Positions 1 through 11,675 of a stretch of DNA of 64,000 nucleotides are shown piece by piece. Numbering within the stretch: the first letter of the stretch is position 1; each line of letters opens with the position of its first letter. The notes beneath the pieces were generated by a model. It made no database searches and was not told the origin of the DNA. It saw only the letters and a list, made by a program, of their open reading frames with translations. The stretch is from Panicum virgatum (taxonomy: Eukaryota; Streptophyta; Magnoliopsida; Poales; Poaceae): NCBI RefSeq assembly GCF_016808335.1, contig NC_053148.1, positions 191,001-255,000 of the forward strand, in the 5' to 3' direction. A program made the translations under genes and the position numbers.

Positions 1-1313
1 TCCTAACATGAAGCATGAATTGCACATATAGAGTAACATTTAATAGATATGAGTGTTGTGTAAAGGTTGATCTCATCCATGAACATAGGCGTAACCATAG
101 CAAAACCAAAGACATGACTAGGCCTATTGTCATCTAATTGTAGTTCAAGCTAACGAGCAAATAAATCATGCATCTCAATCAATGGCATCTTTAAACCCAA
201 AATCTCCAATCCGATCCTTCGATACCCCATCTACTTAAAGCAACGCCCTGTCACGACGCCCCCCTTTGGACGAAAGCACCCTGAAGCAAGTCGAACCCCC
301 TTTGGTAGTTCCGCCATGAACCTCTAGCCACCATGACTACAAGATCATGCTAAGCGATCTATCTCGATAATAGATCTAGGATGAAGCAAACACAAAGAAA
401 AGAACGAAATCGAAAGAGAGAACATGGTCGCTAAAAGATTCGGAAGACATGATTATCATTACTCACATAATAGATTCGTTTGGATCGTCACCACTGAGTA
501 CATACCATTGACGACTCCAACTAGCTCATGAACTCCACCATGGCACAACCACGCAGGGAGGCCATGGCGGCTAGGGGCGGCCTAAGCCATCTCCTAGACA
601 ACTTCGAAGACTTGAGGCGGCCGTCGTCTCCCTCCGGTCTTGGCCCTAGGTTTTCGTCGAGTTCTGGGTGGATGGATGCTGCGAGTTGAATAAGATGTGA
701 GCTATTTATAAGCCAAGGAAGCCACCGGTCGAAGGGGAGGCCGAACCGCCTCGGAAACAGGCTAGGCCCGCCGGCCCCATGGGCCTAGGCCGGCCGGCCT
801 ACCCTCTTTCGGGCTCGCCTCGGTCTCATCTTTCGCGTGTAGACTCCTCGCATCTTCTAGAGTTTATGTCCTTCACGATTGCACCCCTTTGGACATCGTT
901 ATCTTGGAGATATCTTTGAGAAAAGGACAGGATAGATAATCCTTCCTTAAATCTTCATTTGCTTTGCTTAATCCCGAAGTATCTTGATCTCATCTTCGTG
1001 GGCTTGGTCCTTTGGGCTCTCTTGTAGGATGGATGTGCATGAATGGGTTTCGAATCAACATGGGCTTTGGTCCTTCCTTTGGGCTTTGGCCTTCGTCTTT
1101 CTCCGTGTTAGCGCTCGATCACGGGCCTCATCATTTCATGCTCCAAAATAGGCCAAAAACCTGCAAAAACGAAGTTCCTCCAAAATATATGTGCAAGTGT
1201 GAAAATGACCAATAATTAGGCTGGGGTTAGGATGGTTAGTGATTTTGATATTAAATTAATGCCATTATCAAGGATAATAAAGGGATAAAAGGGGTACTCA
1301 AGGAGCGCCAACA
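1..1313 (-). repeat. Ty3/gypsy-like LTR (3' LTR, cut by window start)
   Basis: Read on the minus strand, a purine-rich tract ending GGGGGGAA is followed directly by TGTTGGCGCTCC, the usual polypurine-tract/LTR-start arrangement. A TATA-like stretch (GCTTATAAATAG, minus strand, about 702-713) is followed by a leader-like region, as in an LTR promoter. The distal end lies before base 1, so length, TSD and partner LTR cannot be seen. The superfamily is inferred from layout; no coding domain is adjacent. Confidence 0.55.
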
Positions 1314-1323
1314 TTCCCCCCAT
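1314..1323 (-). other. Polypurine tract of the gypsy-like element
   Basis: On the minus strand this reads ATGGGGGGAA immediately before the LTR start at 1313. This is the expected plus-strand priming site of reverse transcription. Confidence 0.5.
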
Positions 1324-4300
1324 GTTTAAACCTTGCTCGTCCTCGAGTAAGTCCATGAGATTTGCTTATAAAGAAATCAGCGTTGCCCCTCAATGTCCTC
1401 TTTGCACATAGTCATACATAACAAGACATATTGCTCTCTCAAGTATTTAGCATTTAAGTTCATGTTGTGACCGGCTACTTTTTCATTATAGAAGATAGAC
1501 TAGCAATTAAAGAGCAAGCCACAATAATAAATAAATGCAATGCTCTCAAACTTAAGCGAACTTCAAACCTTTACCTTGTTTTATCATGAAGAGTTTTCAA
1601 AAGAATGCATATCAAACGTAAGTGAGGTTCTCTTGCAAAAGATCATGGAAACACTCATCTCATCAAGTCGCTCAAGCCTACATTAGATTGTCTTCAACCT
1701 ATTCTACTCATATATAAAAGTGGAAGGCTTATGTGGAGCTTGGTAGGTAAAAACAATTCTAGCAAAACATTATACTTGAAATATTATCAAACTAAGAGAG
1801 AGATCTAATGGAATTACCGAGACTAGTCAAAAAGGCCATTGGAGAATAATGTTGGAGAGGGAGAAAGATGAAACACACACATTTAGATAGGTGGACATGT
1901 GCAAGTGGCAAATGGATGATCCCGAGACACAAATGAAGTTCTCGTTATCGGATTGCACATGGTTGGAAGATTTGAGTATGGAATAATTCTTCAAAGTAAC
2001 TTGGAAAATTAATGAAGCCAAAAAGAGCTAAGGAGCATTTTATACTTCTCGTTTTTTCTTTCATTTTTCTTTTCTTTTCTCCTTTTTTTCATTTTTCTCT
2101 TTCTTTCTTTTTTTTCTTTCTTTTTGCTCCTTAGAACTTTTGATAACATAGAATACTTACCCAGCCATCCCCCCATGCTTGAACGAATGCTCGTCCTCGA
2201 GTATGAATAGTGGGAAAACCAACTAGCTAGGGTAAGTATCTCAAATTCACCTTCTTCTTCATAGAACCTCTTGAATCTCCGGGGAGCCTTGTCTCCCAAA
2301 ATTTTTCTTTATATGGTGCCCTTGATTCTTTGATTCCGTCGAAATGATAATCCATACTCAAATTGGGTTGTGGTCAAGGAGGTAATCACAAAAATATATT
2401 TTTGGTTTAGGGTGGATATCCAGCGAGGTTTGTAAAATTCCCGAAGTAGAAACTCACAATGCATGGATAAATAGGCTAGCAGAAAGAATGTTACACACAA
2501 AAAAAATGGAATGACCAGCTTCTTAGTCTCATACCAAAGAAATCAATCTTAATCCAACTCATCAAAATATAAGTTTGCAATCTAAAGGTTTCATCATGAA
2601 AGAATATGTATGTATAGGTTTTGGTAGGTAGAACTTTGCAAGAGATTCACAAATGTAGATAGCATAGGAATTAAGTTTTCAAATTAAACAACACAAGGTG
2701 TAAGGTCATCGGTAGACTTAAATCCAAGAGCAACATAGAATATGTGGGTCTAGAATTTAGTCATTTAACCTCCACAAATAAAAGAGCCGGTATTTAATTA
2801 TTTTAATTCCATTTAATTGAGAGTAAATGGTCAAGTCATATACAACATAGCGTAGGTAAAACAAAGTAGCAACTTTCATCATTTTTCCATAAGCATAAGG
2901 CATTGCCAAAATATATCAATGTGGTGAGCACAAAGTGATGGTGGTTATCATTCATTGAAAATAAAAACAAATCTAGGTTGTACTCCTAGTAGCCATGTTA
3001 TTATAGGGAGAGATATACAAAGGTTGCATCTATGGTTGAAGGCATATATATACAAGCATTTAGAAAAAGAGAGAGTTGAGGAAGAATTACCGTCCTTCTC
3101 GATGCTCGTAATGAAGTGTAGCGTGGCCTCCCCCATACTTAAGCATTGTGCTAAGCATGGAAGAAGAATCATGAGCATCTTGTGGCAACTGTGATTATCT
3201 TACTCCATGAGATCTTTCTTCCTTGTCCACAAAATGGCATCCCTAGACTCAACTTGTGGCATGAACAATGGAATAGATGCAAAGTGCAAATGCAAAGTTA
3301 GCAAAAACAAGTGTTAGCAAGGTTGAAAGGACCTTTCGATGTTGTTCCGCAACTAGCTTATTCAAAAACAATTGCTAAGAGTGACAAAAAGCCTTCGCGA
3401 CACTTCATAAGAAGTGAGGCTTTTGTCAATGAAAAGGTTATTTATCGAAAAGGACCAAGCAACCGAGCTAACAAGGTTTTAGAAGTAGGTTTATGGGTTT
3501 CCTATATTTTTTTGGTTTAAAACAAAAATTTTGAAGAGAGAGTGTTGGGTATAGAAATTCTATCTAAGGTGGTTTTTTAAAAAACTAGAGAGAAACAAAA
3601 GTTAGATTTTTTTTGAATGAAAAACATAACCTATGGTTTTAGGATTGCTCTATGAGTGGTTTTCCTAAGGGTTTTAGGACCTCAAAAGCGAGGCTAGTCA
3701 ATATTTTTAGAAAAAGTTTTTTTTTAAATGCAAAGCAAGGGTGAGACGAACAACATGGTATGTAATGCAACACGAGGTGGGTGAACAAAATGATATGACA
3801 TGATGAGGTGGTCTAAAACAAAATAAAAAGTTAGCCTAAGTTAACTAGCCACAAGTTTAGAATCAAAGGGTGGTGCAACACTTCATATTTCCCTCTAAAA
3901 GGACACAAATAAAAAGACTCTAAACACTAATAGGCACACAAAAAGGTCTACAAGTTTCCCAAGATCAAATAACAAAGTGCTCCCTCAATAACATTTAGAA
4001 TGAACAACATGAAGTTGTGGTTTTTGTTAGAGCAAAGGTACGATGTTACTTGATATTCCGATTAAAGAGTACAATGTAGACGGTCATATTAATATATATA
4101 AAATAAAAGATCGGGTTGCCTCCCGCAAAACGCTTCATTTAAAGTCATAGAGCTCGACTTTCTTACCTTCAAATTGATGCGAAGCCATGGTCCTTCATGC
4201 AAGAGGTGAAGGTGTTCCATGCAGCTCTTATTCCACTTCCCATGTTGGACATGATCAATCACGCTTAATGGAAAACTTGTCCAATCGTCTCTCACATCAT

Positions 4301-7123
4301 CGTCACCTCCTTCTTTGTTGTCCTTCGTCGCTACCTTTCTTTTCACGGATTTTCCTCTCTGTCCAGAATGGGAGTTACGCCAACCAATTGATCCAATGCA
4401 AGGTGCACGAAATCTTCTTTCCAACAAGTCTTCATTTGCCCAAAACGCATTCCAATTGAGGGAGTTATGCCCCTTTTTCCCGTCACTGCAATCTGCCCCG
4501 TGCTGATTTCAGCACGTGCATCTCCGATGTTTGAGACATAGCTCCTCCCGTGGGTCATCAATTGTATCGATCATGGATGCGTTGAACTGAGAACTTGATG
4601 GAGATCCTGAATATTCAACTTTCTTGCATTGTAAATCTCTGGACTTGTGCACAAAATTGATGAGGTTTAGCGACGTCCGTTCTTGAAACTTGAAGATGTT
4701 GATGATGGTGTTCAAAATTTTGGGCACGGTTTTCCTCCTCATCATTTGAGTTTCATGTCCTGCATGGTTAGTGAAATTCGGGGCTTCTCCCGACATGTGC
4801 TCTTTTAGGGTCATGAGCTTGACCAAGCGCAAAGCAAGATCTAGATTTGCAATTATTTGTAAACATATGCAACATAATCACATCCTCAATTAAATTTCAT
4901 CAACAAGGCATGGTGTAATTAAATGCAGCATGTGTTTCTTGCATAGCGCGGAGCTCATTATTAGGCAGAGGTTCTTTAAGAATGAAATCAACATTCTCAA
5001 GAAACTCTAGCCTATCATCATGAAAAGAACAAGGCATAGAATTTAAACTTTCATTCCGACTATCAGTTCGAGCATGAGATTTTTAAAGATTATCAACAAA
5101 ACCAATAGAAGCTTGAGAATTCAATTTATACCTTAGCCTCGGAGCTTTTTCATACTCATTGGAGTCGTGGTGCTTTGTGCGAGATGTCATCTTGATGCAT
5201 TCTTCGTGGTCCATCGTGGTTTGCTTCTCACGTCTCTATATATTGAATGTTGCGCTCTTGTAATCCGTCGTGGTTTGTTTGCAACATCTTCGTTTGTCGA
5301 AGGTCGGCCGCTTGTGCCTTCATTTGCCAATGTCATTGGGGTTCTTACTCTGCTCCAAGCCTTTGAATTTTATCATTTACGCTTGATGAAAGCATCGCCC
5401 AGGCTCCCCTTCATTGTTGTCATTGTCATCTTCTCTATCTTGTTCTCATCGCGTTGCTCCTGCCTCTTCTTTGTGGAATCTCTCATGTATACTCAACAGA
5501 ACATATACCAAAATATAGATATATTGAAATGTTTATGAAATTACCTTTCCAACGATTGGTCATTCATCTTAAACCGCGTCCAAACGAGGGAGTTATGCCC
5601 GTTTCACTTTTGGCGCTGCGTGCTGTCCAGAAATTTTCAGAGTGCACAACCTTCAATGTTTTGGCCATACCCGCTTGTAGGAATCTCTGATTGACTTGGT
5701 TCTTGATTCGTTGGAATGGGAACTTCGTGGAACTTTTGAATATCCAAAAATATGCTGCTATTTGCTTCTGAGGTCGAGCTGGACATTGATGAGAACAATA
5801 TCTTCTTGTGAATTCATCCGCAGATATCAATGATCTCGATCATGTGGTCTTTGGAGCATAGTGTCGTGCGTCCCTAGGCTTCAAGGTCATCATCATTGAT
5901 TACCAGCATATCACGGCTTCAATGATGTGTCTTCTCCATTGTTCCTGCTCTACCCAAGGTGTCGGGATTGGAAGATGCTCTTGTGCTTCGTGTTGATGAT
6001 CTGAACGGTCTCCTTCCTTGATAGCATCACTCAATTAGAAGTATATCGAGCATCCCACTTGAGAAGATAGGTGTTGTTGTGGTTCTTCTAATCTTGTTGC
6101 TTCCAGCTTTGGTCAACTTCAAATCATCATCTTTTGCATACACAGCCTTCCAATCATCCTTTGACATCGTCATCACCTTCTTCGTCGGTTGCTACTGCCT
6201 CTGTCCTCATTGAATTCCCCTTCATCCAGTGCAGAACATGTGTATCTTGGGAAGGCAAACAAGGAGATAATTATATGTGGTACATAAATCAGTAATAGAC
6301 AGCAATGTTGAATAATAACCCAATGTACTTGTTCTCGTTGCTGGCCTATACGTGTTCCTAACACCAATTGTGATAAACAAGTGAGTGACACAGGTGTGGA
6401 AGGAAACAAGTATGATAGGGAGCAACAAACTTGAATAAGGCAAAAGACACCACAAAACAGAGTAGCTGAAAGTTTCTTATGTGCTCCTCTTTTCTTTTCT
6501 TCTTTCTTCCTTCTTTTTTTTTTTTTGCTTTTTCCTTTTTTTGATACTTCTTTTTATCAGCAAGGAACACACGAGAACAAAACCACAAGATTTGGCTCAA
6601 AAGGATAAAAGATGTGGCCTATGCAAAAATTAGGATTGTGCATTGAAAAGCATACCCAAACTTGTGGGCCCTGAAACTCGATTTTCCTGGTCGAATTTCA
6701 TAAAACTAATTTCTACAAACCTAGGCTTGCTAGGATGAAATAGATCTAAAATTTTCTGGTGTTCTCCGTAGATATAAAATTTGCCCAGTTCTGAGTTTGG
6801 ATGCAAAAGTTATGACTGTTTCAAGACGAACAGCCCAAATCAGGATTTGTTTTTGTTTTTTTTTTGACACAGGATACAAACAATGGAGATTTGATATGGC
6901 AGCGGGTGGGGGATCAACACAAGTGAGACAAAAACACGATCTAAACCAGCAACAAGACCTTCACCTAGACACAAACTCAACACTACGAACTCTAAAACTG
7001 AAATATGCAAAGGCTATGGAGCGCGGTAAGGTTCTAGGAAGGGGAAAACGAAATATGGCTGTGGATTATAGGACGAAGACAAACACTCAATAAAGGGGAT
7101 AAATATGAACCTAACGGTATACC
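1324..7123 (-). repeat. Non-coding internal region of degenerate gypsy-like elements
   Basis: No host gene and no recognisable gag, protease, integrase or reverse transcriptase is seen. Phrases typical of the non-coding part of large grass gypsy elements recur: a CTCGTCCTCGAGTA motif near 1335 and again near 2190, a GGTTGCCTCCCGCAAAACGC stretch near 4112, and polypyrimidine runs at 2045-2125 and 6480-6545. Short open frames here are not conserved. More than one element copy is probably nested, but internal borders were not resolved. Confidence 0.5.
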
Positions 7124-7139
7124 TTTGCTCTGATTACCA
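7124..7139 (-). other. Primer-binding-site-like sequence
   Basis: On the minus strand this reads TGGTAATCAGAGCAAA, close to the TGGTATCAGAGC tRNA-Met primer site of plant LTR retrotransposons. It abuts the LTR-like block at 7140-7817. Confidence 0.5.
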
Positions 7140-7817
7140 CATAATATGACTTGGGTTCCCGATCTTCCGAAAGGTTCAAGATAACTATCAATTTGGCGGA
7201 TTCGAGACACACCGATCCGGCTTCAAATCCAAAGAAATGGATCCCGCAACCTTAGCACCACGAATCCTCTGGTTATCAACCTAGCTACTGCTCGATTGAC
7301 CTTGCCAAGAAGGCTTACTCTTGCCTGCGAATCGAAGAACACAAGCAAGTGCACGGAGAAGCAACCAATTCACAGAAAACAAATGATTCAACTCACGATT
7401 GGGGTTCCACAACCGAAGAACGACGTCCTGTTCTTGACAGAAATGAACTAAGCAAAACCCAAACCCTAGAGGAGGGGGTGGCGGCTGGATAAGTAGTCTC
7501 AGGGGCGGCCAAGACCCCCTGAGCGCAACCCTAATGGGCCTAAGCAAAATACACGGTCCAGAAGACCAAAAGGCAGTGGCATAGCACTGAGACAGATTCT
7601 GGACGCCAAATTGTAGACCATTTTCCCGTCGACTCCGGAGGAGTTTGGACCTGGCACCAGTGCCATTTGAAAGGTTATCTTCTTAGCTTTCCATCCATAT
7701 AAAGATCTCCCCAATCTGAGTCCATATGTGACCTGGGCGGCCATTTTAGTGCAGACTGCTCCTGGACCTCGAAACAGGCCCGAGGCCAACTTGTTTTGGG
7801 CCTCCCTCTTGACTTGG
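7140..7817 (-). repeat. Second gypsy-like LTR
   Basis: This block lies between the end of a polyprotein (7818) and a primer-binding-like site (7139), all on the minus strand. It has a TATA-like ACTTATCCAG region near 7490 and a leader containing CTAGGGTTTGGG. It differs from the LTR at 1-1313, so at least two families are mixed here. The border at 7817 is approximate. Confidence 0.45.
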
Positions 7818-8040
7818 TCACCCTAGCTGGTCCTGCACGCCTCCAAGCCCATCTCCAATCATTCCTTCACCTTCTCCATGGTTCCTAATCACGATATAAT
7901 CATTAGGTAGCAATCTATCCTTATAAGCATACAAAGAGGTGTTTAGGAACGAGCTCACCTCTAGATTCAATTGTCGTGCTCGAGCTCTAGTGATTGGACC
8001 TTGAATGTTGTTTGTATCCAAAGGAGTGATGTCCTCATCA
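7818..8040 (-). pseudogene. C-terminal remnant of a gypsy-type polyprotein
   Basis: The translation contains GPITRARARQLNLEVSSFL near its start. The GP(I/M)TR(A/S)RA(K/R) string is characteristic of the extreme C-terminus of plant Ty3/gypsy polyproteins. Only about 70 residues remain; no integrase or chromodomain is found upstream. The open frame ends at the stop at 7818, just before the LTR-like block. Confidence 0.55.
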
Positions 8041-8450
8041 GAATCTGAGCGTAAATATGTATACTCATAACTTTTGATAATAGAAAGTTATCGAAAGGTA
8101 TGTCCAAAATAGAAAAAATGCATATCCAAAGAAGATATGCCACGTACTCAAAAGGCATGTCGAAAATAAAAAAAAGATACATACCAAAAAAAAATATACC
8201 ACATGCCCAAAAGGTATATGTATAGAATGAGTGATGATATGACTAACTCCTTATCATGGATTATGAGCTTTTGGGTACACTACAAAAAGTTTTATACCTT
8301 CTTCTGCGTAAATATGTTGTGTGCAAAACGTTTGTCCTATTGTAGGCGCGTGAAGCTGCCTAGAATTTCTTGAAGTCGGAGCATTCTAGGAAGGGATCCA
8401 TGTATATGGAGTGCAAGTGTTTTGGGTGGTATTTTGTTCGTTATAAGTTA
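8041..8450. other. AT-rich intergenic DNA
   Basis: No gene is seen. Short imperfect repeats of the type AAAAGGTATGTCCAAAATA recur between about 8090 and 8215, suggesting degenerate local duplication. Confidence 0.4.
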
Positions 8451-8451
8451 G

Positions 8452-8655
8452 GGTGCGTTTAGTTGTTGAAAAAATTGTTTGTTACCGTAGCATATTTTAT
8501 TGTTATTTAATAAATAATATTTAATTATAGACTAATTTAATTTAAAAGATTTATTTCATGCTAATCAGTTAGACTATGTAATTTGTTATTTTTTCAACTG
8601 TATTTAATGATTCATGCATGTGTCCGAAAATTTGATGTGATGAGTCCGGTAGGAA
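8452..8655. mobile_element. Truncated MITE (GTGTTTAGT type)
   Basis: It starts GGGTGCGTTTAGTTG and shares its internal order with the element at 9021-9256: GTTATTTAATAA, TTTAAAAGATT, ATGCATGTGTCCGAAAATT. No matching right terminus is found, so it is truncated or has diverged. Confidence 0.5.
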
Positions 8656-9020
8656 ATGGCTTCTGAAGGTTTCTACTCCTTCCTTTTTGCCTCAGGTTTA
8701 TTTTTTTGTTACGTGATGTGTCTAAACTGACATATTCTATACCGTACTTTAGGCATGATGTCGCGTGTGTGGATGGACATAAAGAGGCGGGGAGGGGGGC
8801 AATCGAATTGACGAGTCAAAATTTGAACATGTAAGGTTGAATGGCTCAGCTAGCTAAATTTTAGCTACTCAAACACCATAATAACTCTCTAACAGACTAG
8901 CTATCCAACTCAGCGGGCTCTCCAAAATTGACCCAGTCGCTAGCCAAACTTGGTTACCCAGTCCAGCTAGTCTAATTGGCTAGCCAAGTATGGAGCCCAC
9001 ACGCAGATGGAGAGTATTAT

Positions 9021-9256
9021 GGGGGTGTTTAGTTGGTGAAAAAGTTTGGATTTGAATATTATAGCATGTTTTTCGTTGTTATTTAATAATTAATATTCAA
9101 TCATGAATTAATTAGATTTAAAAGATTCATCTCATTCTAATTAGTTGAACTGTGTAATTAGTTATTTTTTTCAACTGCATTTAATGCTTCATACATGTGT
9201 CCGAAAATTCAATGTGATGGATACTGCGCAAACTTTCTTGCCAACTAAACGCGGCC
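9021..9256. mobile_element. MITE with (G)GTGTTTAGTTGG termini
   Basis: The left end GGGGGTGTTTAGTTGG and the reverse complement of the right end GGCCGCGTTTAGTTGG form a terminal inverted repeat. The 3-bp flanks (TAT/TGA) do not match, so the TSD is lost. Termini and size fit Tourist-like/PIF-Harbinger MITEs of grasses. Confidence 0.6.
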
Positions 9257-9705
9257 TGAATGTAGTTGTTAGAATTTGGAGTGTGAGAAAGGAGACTATG
9301 TTGAAATGAGATGGGCAATACGGAGTGAAATCTTTGTGGAGGGGCAAAATGAGAATCAAATAAAGAGTCAAAAATGAAGATTCAATAGTCACCAAACAAA
9401 CCTTTCTAGTTTTGAAAACCAATAAGTAAAAAATATCATGTAAATTGATAATCTCAAATATAATTTTCTCAAGCAATATCTCCTCTCTTTTCATTTAACT
9501 AGATAAAAAAATCTGATATGTATGATGCCCTTTATTTAATTAAAAAATTGAAAACTCTCAATGAAATTGGGTTGAGCGCTCGCCTGGTTCTAAAGTTTGT
9601 GCTAAACTTAGTCAATCCATACTTTTTTCCTCTCATTTTTAATTTTTTTCTACCATTGAATTCTATGTTTTGAATTGATCAAGTTGAGATTGTAACTTTG
9701 CTTTC
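9257..9705. other. Intergenic, nothing recognised
   Basis: AT-rich sequence without splice-supported coding potential or clear repeats. Confidence 0.4.
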
Positions 9706-9707
9706 TA

Positions 9708-9854
9708 CTTCCCTATCCCAAATTACAATTCGTTTTAAAATAATATATAGTTTTTGATATATCTAAACATATTGTATATCTAGATGTATAGTAAAATATA
9801 GGTATCTAAAAAAGTCAAAATGAATTGTAATCGAATTGTAGTTTGGGAAGGTAG
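9708..9854. mobile_element. Stowaway-type MITE (Tc1/mariner)
   Basis: The left end CTTCCCTATCCCAAATTACA and the reverse complement of the right end CTACCTTCCCAAACTACAAT are imperfect inverted repeats. They resemble the CTCCCTCCGTCCCAAA consensus of Stowaway. TA dinucleotides flank both ends (9706-9707 and 9855-9856), as expected for this superfamily. Confidence 0.75.
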
Positions 9855-10174
9855 TAAAGATTATTACCACCACCTTTTGACTGCTGCTTACCGAATTCTT
9901 AGCTAGCTGGAGTATTATATTAATTTGGTCCCAATTTCAAATATATTGATTTCCTGTCTCAAGGATGATGGAGGAATTTTTTTTTTGAGGTAAGGATGAT
10001 GGAGGATTAGGCGGTGAATTATTTACTGCTGGTACAAAAAAATTATCTCAGATCTGACTAGTCGCCGGCGACTGAGTAACTGACTGACTGACTACTCTCC
10101 TAGATAGACAAGGCCGCCACCACCAACCGCCACCACCACCCTCGTCGTCGACTCGTCGTCGTCTCCTCCTCCTG

Positions 10175-10182
10175 CTATAAAT
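10175..10182 (+). promoter_or_regulatory. TATA box upstream of the BAHD gene
   Basis: CTATAAAT lies 37 nt before the ATG. If used, initiation about 30 nt downstream would leave a 5' leader of only 10-15 nt, which is unusual. The true start may therefore lie further upstream. Confidence 0.4.
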
Positions 10183-10219
10183 CAGGCGGCAACCAAGGCA
10201 ACAAGAAAGCAAGCAAGCA

Positions 10220-11647
10220 ATGGCGTCGGCAACCTTGGTGCGCGTGGTGTCCCGTCGCACCGTCAAGCCACCGGCCGGCCCGCGCGAGCGCATCCCCCTC
10301 ACCACCTGGGACATCTCCATGCTCTCCGCCGACTACATCCAGAAGGGCCTCCTCTACGCGCCGCCGCCCTTCTCCACCGCCCGCCTCGTCGACCACCTCC
10401 AGGCCGCGCTCGCCGACGCGCTCGTCGCCTACTACCCCGTCGCCGGCCGCTTCGCCACGGAGCAGCACCCCAGCGGCGGCGCCTGCTCCGTCTACATCGA
10501 TTGCCACGGCCAGGGCGTGGACATCATCCACGCAGTAGCCGACGGCGTCGCCGTCGCCGACGTCATCCCTCCCGACGCCGACGTCCTGCGCCTCGTCCAG
10601 TCCTTGTTCCCCCTCGACGGCGCCGTCAACCACGACGGCCACCACCTGCCCCTCTTCGTCGTCCAGGTCACCGACCTCGCCGACGGCGTCTTCGTCGCCT
10701 TCGCCTACAACCACGCGCTCTCCGACGGCACCGCCTTCTGGGACTTCCTCAACGTCTGGGCGGGGATCTCGCGCGCCCGCCTGACCGGCGAGAAGCAGAG
10801 CCAGCTTCCGCCCCCGCTGCTGGAGCGCTGGTCGCCCGACGGCCTGCCGTCCTCCCGAGCCGTCGTGCTCCCGTACCCCGACCTCACGGGGCTCATCGAG
10901 AGGCTGTCCCCGCCGCCGCTGCGCGAGCGCATGCTCCACTTCTCCGCCGAGTCCCTGGCGGCGCTCAAGGAGCGGGCGCGGCAGGAGCTCCTGGCGGCCG
11001 GGGACGCGGCCGGCGCGGCCGCCGTCACCAGGTTCCAGGCGCTGAGCTCGCTGGTGTGGCGCTGCGTGACCCGGGCGCGGCGCCTGGCGCCGGAGCAGCC
11101 CACCGTGTGCCGCGCCGCCATCAACAACCGCGCGCGGCTCCGACCGCAGCTGCCGCCCGAGTACTTCGGCAACACCATCTACGCCATCTCGACGGAGGCG
11201 GTGCGCGCGGGGGAGCTGCTGGAGCGCGGCCACGGGTGGGCGGCGGCGGCCGTGGGGCGCGCGGTGGCGGCGCACACGGACGCGGACATCCGGGCGCGCG
11301 TGGCGGCGTGGACGGCCAAGCCCGTCCTCTACACGCTGCGCTACTTCGACCCCAGCGGCGTGATGATGGGGAGCTCGCCGCGGTTCGACATGTACGGCTG
11401 CGACTTCGGGTGGGGGATGGCGCTGGCGGCGCGCAGTGGCAGGGCCAACAAGTCCGACGGCAAGGCGTCGCTGTACCCGGGGAGGGAGGGCGGCGGCAGC
11501 ATCGACGCGGAGCTCGTGCTGACGCCGGAGAACATGGCGCGGCTGGAGCAGGACAAAGAGTTCTGGGCGGCCGTGACGCCGGACAAGCCGTGTCCTCCTC
11601 CGGCGGCGGCGGCGGCGGCGGCCAATGCAAGGGGAAGAATTGATTGA
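10220..11647 (+). CDS. BAHD acyltransferase (HxxxD family)
   Basis: This intronless frame encodes 475 aa, a normal length for the family. BAHD enzymes move an acyl group from acyl-CoA to an alcohol or amine of a secondary metabolite, normally in the cytosol. The catalytic HxxxD motif is present as NHALSDG (His165, Asp169) and the structural DFGWG motif is at residues 395-399. YYPVAGRF near residue 71 is the usual N-terminal family signature. The ATG follows a purine-rich AAGCAAGCAAGCA leader. The end is Ala-rich and may be flexible. The N-terminal region resembles the uncharacterised At3g50280-like clade, so the substrate cannot be assigned. Coding GC is very high, typical of grass single-exon genes. 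A Mutator-like element begins 28 bp after the stop and may supply the 3' end of the transcript. Confidence 0.93.
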   Translation: MASATLVRVVSRRTVKPPAGPRERIPLTTWDISMLSADYIQKGLLYAPPPFSTARLVDHLQAALADALVAYYPVAGRFATEQHPSGGACSVYIDCHGQGVDIIHAVADGVAVADVIPPDADVLRLVQSLFPLDGAVNHDGHHLPLFVVQVTDLADGVFVAFAYNHALSDGTAFWDFLNVWAGISRARLTGEKQSQLPPPLLERWSPDGLPSSRAVVLPYPDLTGLIERLSPPPLRERMLHFSAESLAALKERARQELLAAGDAAGAAAVTRFQALSSLVWRCVTRARRLAPEQPTVCRAAINNRARLRPQLPPEYFGNTIYAISTEAVRAGELLERGHGWAAAAVGRAVAAHTDADIRARVAAWTAKPVLYTLRYFDPSGVMMGSSPRFDMYGCDFGWGMALAARSGRANKSDGKASLYPGREGGGSIDAELVLTPENMARLEQDKEFWAAVTPDKPCPPPAAAAAAANARGRID

Positions 11648-11666
11648 CCGACGTCTGCTGGCTTGG

Positions 11667-11675
11667 ATTTTTATT
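11667..11675. repeat. 9-bp TSD, left copy
   Basis: ATTTTTATT, repeated exactly at 12885-12893. A 9-bp duplication is diagnostic of Mutator-superfamily insertion. Confidence 0.9.

Noticed and set aside
1012..6600. Several short frames of 60-120 codons
   Set aside because: Scattered, non-overlapping with any known domain, and within gypsy-like non-coding repeat DNA.
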